A stretch of DNA of 11,827 bases, taken from NCBI GenBank assembly GCA_937138955.1, contig CAKZPJ010000610.1:1-11827 (forward strand), written 5' to 3'. The DNA is from an uncultured Flammeovirgaceae bacterium (GTDB lineage: Bacteria; Bacteroidota; Bacteroidia; Cytophagales; Cyclobacteriaceae). Made by a program: the position numbers and the translations under genes. The notes under the pieces were generated by a model that made no database searches, was not told the origin of the DNA, and saw nothing but the letters and a program-made list of their open reading frames with translations. Positions 1-5,177 of the stretch are shown here, piece by piece (the stretch's first letter is position 1; every line of letters starts with the position of its first letter).

Positions 1-446
1 GAAATGAACTGTTGGTACGTCACCTGTATAGCACCACCAACCTCGATGGGGTATGTAACCTAATGAGCGATGTACAATACCGCTTCCGTTCCCAGGAAAA
101 CCCGGGCCGAGGTTTCTTCGGTACCACCGTAGGCGGTGGCAACGTAACTGGTATTGAGCGGGACTGGATGAACAGCCGCTTTGTAGCCGATGCCTCTTTC
201 TTTACCATCCGCAATATCACCTTAGGTCATACTTTCGGTGGTATAGAAAAGTTATTCCGCTCGGCGCGACTGTACGCTTCGGTGCAGAATGCTTTTGTGT
301 TTACCGACTACTGGGGCGGACAAAATCCTGAAACCAGTATGCAGAACAATGGGGAAGGCGACGGAGGAAACCTGAGCCAGGGAATTGACCTTTCTGGTTA
401 TCCAGTGCCCCGTACCTACACCCTCGGTATTAATCTGAATTTCTAG
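1..446 (+). CDS. SusC-family TonB-dependent outer-membrane receptor, C-terminal fragment
   Basis: This is the 3' end of a gene that begins before the window; the frame is open from base 3 and gives about 147 residues before the TAG stop at 444-446. SusC-type receptors are outer-membrane beta-barrels that import oligosaccharides using TonB energy, working with a SusD lid. The visible part has the features of a terminal barrel segment: amphipathic strands such as FTIRNITLGHTF and ARLYASVQNAFVFTDYWG, the Asn/Gly-rich loop that follows ('GGQNPETS'), and the closing PRTYTLGINLNF with a terminal Phe, the usual outer-membrane insertion signal. The N-terminal carboxypeptidase-like and plug domains lie outside the window. 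A susD gene follows after only 38 bp, which is the standard arrangement and strongly supports the call. The substrate cannot be read from this fragment. Confidence 0.93.
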   Translation, partial: NELLVRHLYSTTNLDGVCNLMSDVQYRFRSQENPGRGFFGTTVGGGNVTGIERDWMNSRFVADASFFTIRNITLGHTFGGIEKLFRSARLYASVQNAFVFTDYWGGQNPETSMQNNGEGDGGNLSQGIDLSGYPVPRTYTLGINLNF

Positions 447-484
447 ACAGCAACTATTGATTTGACATTCTTATATATCATACC

Positions 485-1990
485 ATGAAAAAATTATTAA
501 TTCTCTTTGTATCAATAGGAATAGTCCTGGGAAGTTGCCAGGACGACTTCCTGACGATTGTGCCGGAAACCTCACTTAGCTCAGCTACTTTCTTTCAAAC
601 TGAAGCTGATTTTCAGCAGGCGGTGAATGGGGCGTACGTACCACTGCGAGCTATTGTCGACGACCGAGCATGGCTGTTGAGTGAGATGCACTCGGATAAT
701 ACCTACTACGCCCGTAATATTCTGTTCGGAGCTACCGAGCAGCAGGAAGATCTGGCTGATTTTTCTGTTCCTAGCGATGGTGGCGTAACTACTAATACCC
801 ATGTGCTTAACCAGTATCGCGAAGATTATCAGATCATTGCCCGAGCTAACCAAGTACTGGCCGAAATTGACGATATAGAATTTGATGCCGATTCTAAAGC
901 TAACCTAAAAGGTCAGGCTCTCTTCCTGCGGGGGTACGCTTACTTTGAGTTAGTGCGATACTTCGGTAGTGTTCCTCTCCATCTTACCCCGGTCACCGAG
1001 CGTTCCGAAGCGGCTTTACCCTTGTCTAGCGAAGAAGATATTTACACTCTGATCACCCAGGACTTAACCGAATCTATCCAGTTACTCCCCCTCAAATCGG
1101 AACAGGAATTAGGGCGGGCTACGTCGGGAGCGGCGCAAACTCTACTTGCCAATGTACACATTGAGCAGCAAGAATGGGCGCAAGCCGAAAGTCTGCTACG
1201 AGAAGTAGTGAACAGTGGTGAATACTCACTCATGCCTGACTACGCTGATGCTTTCTCTACTAGCACCGGAAATAAGAACAATGCTGAATCAGTATTTGAG
1301 GTACAGTTCAAGGAGGGCCCTGACGGACTCAACGGAGACTTTTTGTATCGTTTCATGCCTCGTCCTATATCTGCAGAAGAACTGGTAACTATTATGGGTA
1401 CATCTAATCCTCAGCCTCTGACCGGTGAAGGTAATAATATTCCTACTCCGGATATTATTGAGGCTTATGAAGGGGGCGATCTGCGTAAAAACGCTTCCAT
1501 TGACTCTATTCAGATTGCGGGTAGTTTTTGGCGCGATGGAGTGTATCCGTATATTAAGAAGTTTGCCGCACCCCATGCCCTACACAACAATCATGGCATG
1601 AACTGGCCGATCTACCGCTATTCGGAAGTACTACTATTTTTAGCCGAAGCTCTGGATGAACAAGGGAAATCGGGAGAAGCAGCGATGTTCCTAAACGAAG
1701 TCCGCAACCGGGCGGGTCTAGGTGATGCTGTTGGCGACCTAGGTGAAGCCATTTTCCAGGAACGTAGAGTAGAACTAGCCTTTGAGAATAAGCGCTGGTT
1801 TGATCTGGTGCGTACAGGGCGAGCTATTGATGTAATTACTGCTCACGGCCAACGAGTGATTGCTAACCCTCAGGATTATTACTATCCCTTTGAAGAGGAA
1901 GGTGCAGAACCACGTAGCAATGCGTTCACCAATATTAGTCTAAAGTACGCCATGCCCGCTGCCGAAGCAGATTTAAGCCCTCACTTCTAA
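485..1990 (+). CDS. SusD/RagB-family glycan-binding outer-membrane lipoprotein
   Basis: The 501-residue product is a normal length for SusD proteins, which cap the SusC barrel on the cell surface and capture oligosaccharides. It starts with a lipoprotein signal: MKK, a hydrophobic stretch, then the lipobox LGSC with Cys18 as the lipidated residue. The next residues (QDDF) resemble the acidic surface-export signal of Bacteroidota lipoproteins. The N-terminal SusD-like domain covers roughly residues 20-230 and includes the hallmark ALFLRGYAYFELVRYFGSVPL (142-165). The C-terminal SusD/RagB domain covers about 310-501, with YRYSEVLLFLAEAL (377-390), LNEVRNRAGL (403-412) and ERRVELAFENKRWFDLVRTG (426-445). 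It is almost certainly co-transcribed with susC upstream and is followed by a terminator. No strong Shine-Dalgarno sequence precedes the ATG, as is common in this phylum. The bound glycan is unknown; the neighbouring sulfatases suggest a sulfated one. Confidence 0.96.
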   Translation: MKKLLILFVSIGIVLGSCQDDFLTIVPETSLSSATFFQTEADFQQAVNGAYVPLRAIVDDRAWLLSEMHSDNTYYARNILFGATEQQEDLADFSVPSDGGVTTNTHVLNQYREDYQIIARANQVLAEIDDIEFDADSKANLKGQALFLRGYAYFELVRYFGSVPLHLTPVTERSEAALPLSSEEDIYTLITQDLTESIQLLPLKSEQELGRATSGAAQTLLANVHIEQQEWAQAESLLREVVNSGEYSLMPDYADAFSTSTGNKNNAESVFEVQFKEGPDGLNGDFLYRFMPRPISAEELVTIMGTSNPQPLTGEGNNIPTPDIIEAYEGGDLRKNASIDSIQIAGSFWRDGVYPYIKKFAAPHALHNNHGMNWPIYRYSEVLLFLAEALDEQGKSGEAAMFLNEVRNRAGLGDAVGDLGEAIFQERRVELAFENKRWFDLVRTGRAIDVITAHGQRVIANPQDYYYPFEEEGAEPRSNAFTNISLKYAMPAAEADLSPHF

Positions 1991-2011
1991 GCACTATAAT
2001 CATCAATTTTT

Positions 2012-2056
2012 AAAGCACCTCTGAGGTATAAAAACATACTTTTGGAGGTGCTTTTT
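2012..2056 (+). terminator. Rho-independent terminator of the susCD transcript
   Basis: A perfect 10-bp stem is formed by AAAGCACCTC (2012-2021) and GAGGTGCTTT (2045-2054), and the T tract runs on to 2056. The 23-base loop holds a weak inner GTAT/ATAC pairing. It starts 21 bases after the susD stop, so it should end the susCD mRNA and separate it from the sigma-factor gene downstream. Confidence 0.88.
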
Positions 2057-2093
2057 TAACCTGTCTTACACCCCTCTTTTTAACTTATTTACA

Positions 2094-2114
2094 GTGTTCT
2101 TTTATAACGAACAC
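2094..2114. repeat. Inverted repeat GTGTTC-N9-GAACAC
   Basis: Six-base arms GTGTTC (2094-2099) and GAACAC (2109-2114) flank a nine-base AT-rich spacer. The repeat lies 38 bases after the susCD terminator. It has the look of an operator for a dimeric regulator, but with arms this short chance is possible. It has no T tract, so it is not a terminator. Confidence 0.4.
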
Positions 2115-2277
2115 CTTCCATTCTCTCTACTGTGATTACCTTTTATTCCAGCGGTGATAAATCATAATACCACTTCCATATACAAACTACTGCTTATTCA
2201 CCTGTGCTCGATAACATTTCGCTATAGTACAGCATACCTTACGGGAGAAATTTAACAACCATTCAGCAGCAAAAGTA

Positions 2278-2310
2278 AAGTCAGAAAACTTGTACTTATT
2301 AAGTCAGAAA
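2278..2310. repeat. Direct repeat AAGTCAGAAA, two copies
   Basis: The ten-base word AAGTCAGAAA occurs at 2278-2287 and again at 2301-2310, a 23-base start-to-start distance (about two helical turns). It lies about 120-150 bases upstream of the sigma-factor start. Tandem sites on one face of the helix are typical of activator binding, but no protein can be assigned. Confidence 0.4.
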
Positions 2311-2404
2311 TTACTACTTTACCAGTACAATATTCAATCAACAACCTTCTTAGCCCAGGCATACTAGTTCTCGAGATCAGAGCCGATCGTTAATCTGGTT
2401 GTGT

Positions 2405-2422
2405 TTCAATTATCTAATTGAA
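2405..2422. promoter_or_regulatory. Perfect 8-bp-arm dyad directly upstream of the sigma-factor gene (candidate operator)
   Basis: The 18-base sequence TTCAATTATCTAATTGAA is a perfect inverted repeat: arms TTCAATTA (2405-2412) and TAATTGAA (2415-2422) around the two-base spacer TC. It ends eight bases before the ATG of the sigma-factor gene, so a bound protein, or a short hairpin in the mRNA, would affect transcription or ribosome access. The two-base spacer favours a protein-bound DNA site over an RNA hairpin. The binding protein is unknown; autoregulation is one possibility. Confidence 0.5.
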
Positions 2423-2430
2423 CTGCTACT

Positions 2431-3063
2431 ATGAATAATGAGTCTACTACTAACTACAACCTACTCTGGCAGGCTTTTCAAAATGGAAGCCAATCGGCTT
2501 TTGAAACAATCTACCAGCAGTTATTTCCGGTACTATACAATTACGGCTATCGCCTTTGTCAAGACAAGGATCAGGTGAAAGATTGTATACAAACGATATT
2601 TGTAGAAATTTGGCAGAAGCGAGATCAGGCTCCCGATGTACATTCGCTCAAGCAGTACTTCCTGAAGATTATGCGGCGCAAGCTGTTCCAGCATTTGAAA
2701 GAAAGTTCATCAGGTTCTCCTGCTATGTTCCTGGATTTTCCCGAAAATTCTACGACTACGATTTTCTCCTACACCTTATCAGCTACTGATGGTGAAGATG
2801 AGTTTTCTTCGCTGCTCATCCGCAAAATACAGATAGCCGTGAAAAAACTATCGTGCCGGAAACGAGAGGCCATTATCCTAAAGTTTTATGAAAATCTCAC
2901 TTATGCCGAGATTAGCGAAGTAATGGAACTCAAAGACCCTAAATACGCTCGGCAGCTTATCTACCGCTCCTTAGATGAACTAAAAAGAGAGCTTTCTGGA
3001 GTAGAAGGAAAGCCAGTGTTGGCGCAAGTGGTGTGTACGCTGCTACCGTTGTTATTATTATGA
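2431..3063 (+). CDS. ECF-type RNA polymerase sigma-70 factor with hydrophobic C-terminal tail
   Basis: The 210-residue product has the two-domain plan of extracytoplasmic-function sigma factors, which direct RNA polymerase to a small regulon. The sigma region 2 helix set spans about 22-91, including FETIYQQLFPVLYNYGYRLC (24-43), the VKDCIQTIFVEIWQKR core (49-64) and the DNA-contacting YFLKIMRRKLFQHL (76-89). Region 4 spans about 128-186, with KKLSCRKREAIILKFYENLT (138-157) and the helix-turn-helix YAEISEVMEL. The linker (about 92-127) is Ser/Thr-rich. After region 4 comes an uncommon tail, KPVLAQVVCTLLPLLLL (194-210), about 15 strongly hydrophobic residues at the extreme C-terminus. There is no FecR-like anti-sigma gene beside it, although many PUL-linked sigma factors in this phylum have one. 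Whether it controls the adjacent susCD genes is an inference from position only. Confidence 0.9.
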   Translation: MNNESTTNYNLLWQAFQNGSQSAFETIYQQLFPVLYNYGYRLCQDKDQVKDCIQTIFVEIWQKRDQAPDVHSLKQYFLKIMRRKLFQHLKESSSGSPAMFLDFPENSTTTIFSYTLSATDGEDEFSSLLIRKIQIAVKKLSCRKREAIILKFYENLTYAEISEVMELKDPKYARQLIYRSLDELKRELSGVEGKPVLAQVVCTLLPLLLL

Positions 3064-3108
3064 TTGACTTCAAACTTTGAATTAGTTCGTATTTATGTAG
3101 GTTCAGGG

Positions 3109-3519
3109 TCAGGCAACAAAGTTATTTACTACATATCCTACCGCTATAAATAACACTATACTTAGCGAAACAATAAAAACAACCTTCTTTCTGAGCAGTC
3201 TATATTTTTCTAATGGCATATCTTTATCAATAGGAACCTTTGATATCTTTTGAAGAAGAAACCGGAAGAGAAAAATATAAGGGACAAACATCAATGTTCC
3301 GAATAGCAACGAGGAAAAAAATTTCTGATGCATAATGGAGGACAGGGTAACACCTAATTTTATTACAGTAATAAGAAAGACTGAGACAATTATAAGATTA
3401 TACACACAGCAAAATGCCATAACCTGAAACTTGTATTCATTCTCAGCACGCGCCTCTCCCCCTCGTTTTTTTAGCATCACATAGCTAAAATCTCTCAAAT
3501 CGATTAAGTGTTTTAGCAT
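3109..3519 (-). CDS. Small membrane protein of unknown function, three predicted helices
   Basis: I do not recognise a family. From the ATG at 3519 the product is 136 residues, beginning MLKHLIDLRDFSYVMLKKRG. A charged cytoplasmic-looking head of about 30 residues is followed by three hydrophobic segments: VMAFCCVYNLIIVSVFLITV, then SSLLFGTLMFVPYIFLFRFLL, then a basic loop (KYRLLRKK) and VVFIVSLSIVLFIAVGYVV at the C-terminus. The frame stays open 16 codons further up to a TTG at 3567, but I prefer the ATG because AGGTG lies four bases before it and the extra residues (SNYGIIKPVNISRC) are polar and not signal-like. It converges on the sigma-factor gene with a 45-bp gap and lies 114 bp downstream of the DUF1501 gene on the same strand. 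The gene is more AT-rich than the PUL genes. Confidence 0.65.
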   Translation of the reverse strand: MLKHLIDLRDFSYVMLKKRGGEARAENEYKFQVMAFCCVYNLIIVSVFLITVIKLGVTLSSIMHQKFFSSLLFGTLMFVPYIFLFRFLLQKISKVPIDKDMPLEKYRLLRKKVVFIVSLSIVLFIAVGYVVNNFVA

Positions 3520-3594
3520 GGTACACCTGCTTATATTTACCGGTTTAATTATACCGTAGTTAGACAAATTTGCTGCTTGCCAAGCCTTTAATAC

Positions 3595-3620
3595 TTACTC
3601 CTCTTTCGTACGGAGAGTAA
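3595..3620 (-). repeat. Hairpin after the DUF1501 gene, possible weak 3' end
   Basis: TTACTC (3595-3600) and GAGTAA (3615-3620) can form a six-pair stem 14 bases beyond the stop codon of the DUF1501 gene. On the minus strand it is followed by GTATTAAAGG, with no T tract, so it is not a classical intrinsic terminator. It may protect the 3' end of the mRNA or be fortuitous. Confidence 0.3.
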
Positions 3621-3633
3621 TTGTCTCTAGGGG

Positions 3634-5067
3634 TTAAGTTAGCAAATCTAATATAGCTTCCCCGTGCCCGTCGGGCGTGGTGTAGAACGGACGTCCCTCA
3701 ATGGTGTACTGCGTTTCGGGGGGTATGCCAAGCATATGGTAGATGGTTTGGTGAACCTGATCAATTACTACCGTTTTTTCGGTGGATGCGCAAGGACGTT
3801 CGTCGGCGGTTTTGCCGTAAACCAATCCTTTTTTGATCCCCCCGCCCCACATCAGAATGGAACAGCCATCGGTGAAATGCCGATGCATGCCGTAGTACTT
3901 CATATCATTGATCTGATCGGGTTGTGGCACTTGATCTCTTACTTTTTCACCGGGTCGCCCCTCCATGATGGCATCGCGACTGAATTCGCTGGCTAGCACT
4001 ACCAGCGTTCTATCCAAATGACCGCTCTCATCTAAGTCGCGGATAAGTTGGGCAATGGGTCGATCAATCGTTGCTTTCATTTTTTCTAGGCGAGTATGTC
4101 CATTTTCGTGGGTATCCCAACCCAAGAAGGGCACGTACTCCGTTGATACGCTAATGAACCGGGCACCTTCTTGAGCGAGTCGCCGAGCCAGTAAGCAGCC
4201 CTGACCGAACCGGCCGGTATTGTAGATATCAAACACTTCCTTCGGTTCCTGACTGAGATCAAACACTTTGGCTTCCGGAGAATTTAGCAGCCGATACGCT
4301 TGCTCCATTGATCGCATCAGTGACTCTTTTTGGTACCCACTACCCTGTTCCCCCAGCGGGCTGCGCTCTACTAATTCTTGGTAGAGTTTATTGCGGGCTT
4401 CAAACCGCTTGACTGACATGCCTTGCGGTGGTTTTACGCTATCCAGACCACTGGAAGGGTCAGGGATTAGAAATGGACCAAACTCAGTTCCCATAAATCC
4501 GGCGGAATGAAAAGCTTTTAATTCTTCACCTTCTCCTACCGTAAACCGCTGCCCCATACTGATGAAAGGAGGAATTACCGGATTGACTGGCCCTAGCTCT
4601 TTGGCAATCCAGGCACCAATATGCGGTGGCTGTACTGATTGAGGCGGTTCGTAGCAAGTATGCCAATGGTACTGATGCCGGGTATGCAAAATATGACCCA
4701 GATCTGCCGCCCGGTAGGAACGGATAATCGCTCCTTTGTCCATCACACTTCCGATAGATTCTAGTCCCTTAGAGAAAAACAGATCATCTACTGCCGTAGG
4801 CACCTTAGGAAACGTACTTAACACTCGCTTACTATCTATCCCCTTTTCGTAGGGTGCGTAGGCTTTAGGGTCGAAAGTTTCGGTATGCGCCATGCCTCCG
4901 GCCATCCACAGTAGAATTACGGTATCGATAGAAGAGGGCATTCTATCTTCTGAACTACACGAGCTAAGAAAACTACTGGTAGGTAAACCCACCGACATCG
5001 CCGATAGTGAGGCCGCGCCCATTTTCTTTAGAAATTCTCTTCTAGCAAATTCGTTATTCGTATTCAT
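3634..5067 (-). CDS. Tat-exported DUF1501 family protein
   Basis: The 477-residue product belongs to the DUF1501 family, which resembles the alkaline-phosphatase/sulfatase fold but has no established reaction. It opens with a twin-arginine signal: R9-R10-E-F-L-K-K (ARREFLKKMG), a moderately hydrophobic stretch, then LSSC with Cys37, so it may be a Tat-exported lipoprotein. Family signatures are visible: LLWMAGGMAHTETFDPK (52-68), ISMGQRF (169-175), FGQGCLLARRLAQEGARF (287-304), GWDTHENG (316-323), VVLASEFSRD (356-365), HRHFTDGCSILMWGGGIKKG (395-414) and YGKTADE. The family's usual EFGRTP-like motif reads EFSRD here. It is the last gene of the minus-strand cluster, 110 bp behind the DUF1549/DUF1553 gene; these two families very often occur side by side, which suggests a shared complex or pathway. 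A phosphatase- or sulfatase-like hydrolase is an alternative to a redox accessory role. Confidence 0.92.
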   Translation of the reverse strand: MNTNNEFARREFLKKMGAASLSAMSVGLPTSSFLSSCSSEDRMPSSIDTVILLWMAGGMAHTETFDPKAYAPYEKGIDSKRVLSTFPKVPTAVDDLFFSKGLESIGSVMDKGAIIRSYRAADLGHILHTRHQYHWHTCYEPPQSVQPPHIGAWIAKELGPVNPVIPPFISMGQRFTVGEGEELKAFHSAGFMGTEFGPFLIPDPSSGLDSVKPPQGMSVKRFEARNKLYQELVERSPLGEQGSGYQKESLMRSMEQAYRLLNSPEAKVFDLSQEPKEVFDIYNTGRFGQGCLLARRLAQEGARFISVSTEYVPFLGWDTHENGHTRLEKMKATIDRPIAQLIRDLDESGHLDRTLVVLASEFSRDAIMEGRPGEKVRDQVPQPDQINDMKYYGMHRHFTDGCSILMWGGGIKKGLVYGKTADERPCASTEKTVVIDQVHQTIYHMLGIPPETQYTIEGRPFYTTPDGHGEAILDLLT

Positions 5068-5081
5068 AGCGTATTAATTGA

Positions 5082-5100
5082 TCCCGGACAGGTTCCGGGA
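5082..5100 (-). repeat. Perfect 7-bp hairpin in the DUF1553-DUF1501 spacer
   Basis: TCCCGGA (5082-5088) and TCCGGGA (5094-5100) form a perfect GC-rich seven-pair stem with a five-base loop. It lies 14 bases upstream of the DUF1501 start codon in the transcript. There is no T tract, so it is not a terminator; its place in an intercistronic spacer suggests a role in mRNA processing, stability or translation of the downstream gene. Confidence 0.5.
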
Positions 5101-5102
5101 GG

Positions 5103-5123
5103 GATAATTGACAATGGATAATG
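5103..5123. repeat. Three-unit heptad repeat GAYAATK
   Basis: Three consecutive seven-base units, GATAATT (5103-5109), GACAATG (5110-5116) and GATAATG (5117-5123), sit directly beside the 5082-5100 hairpin. The units fit GAYAATK. A second period-7 tract with a different unit occurs at 11250-11270 in another spacer of the same cluster. Confidence 0.5.
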
Positions 5124-5177
5124 AGCGGAGGGCAAGGCGTATATTCTCCAAGCTCCCTACTCCTTGCGCCATGCCCT

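Larger units (their letters stand above)
2057..2430. other. Gene-free intergenic region between susD and the sigma-factor gene
   Basis: About 375 bases between the terminator and the sigma-factor ATG contain no convincing reading frame. I see no full match to the Bacteroidota promoter pattern (TTG, about 20 bases, TAnnTTTG); the nearest is TACCTTTT near 2136, which lacks an upstream TTG. The region holds several small repeats: a 6-bp dyad at 2094-2114, a 10-bp direct repeat at 2278-2287 and 2301-2310, and a perfect 8-bp-arm dyad at 2405-2422. The promoter of the sigma gene should lie here but cannot be placed by eye. Confidence 0.6.

Noticed and set aside
462..478. TTGACA followed by TATATAT upstream of susD, resembling a sigma-70 promoter
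   Set aside because: The spacing between the boxes is only about five bases, Bacteroidota use a different consensus, and the gene is 38 bp behind susC.
2275..2330. Crossing inverted repeats GTAAAG/CTTTAC and TTGTACT/AGTACAA, resembling a pseudoknot or riboswitch
   Set aside because: The arms are six and seven bases, interleaved, and the sequence matches no riboswitch core that I know.
2556..2789. Second plus-strand frame inside the sigma-factor gene
   Set aside because: It overlaps the well-supported sigma-70 regions in another phase and has no recognisable features.
3069..3081. TTCAAA-C-TTTGAA palindrome just after the sigma-factor stop codon, sharing TTCAA/TTGAA ends with the dyad at 2405-2422
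   Set aside because: The spacing between half-sites differs (three versus eight bases), there is no T tract for a terminator, and the AT-rich composition makes such short palindromes common.
3421..3434. AACCTGAAACTTGT, resembling the AACYTGR heptads of the 11250-11270 spacer
   Set aside because: It lies inside a coding region (the KFQV codons of the small membrane protein) and has only about two units, so chance is a sufficient explanation.
3664..3996. Plus-strand frame opposite the DUF1501 gene
   Set aside because: It is the complement of conserved DUF1501 motifs; the coding evidence is entirely on the minus strand.
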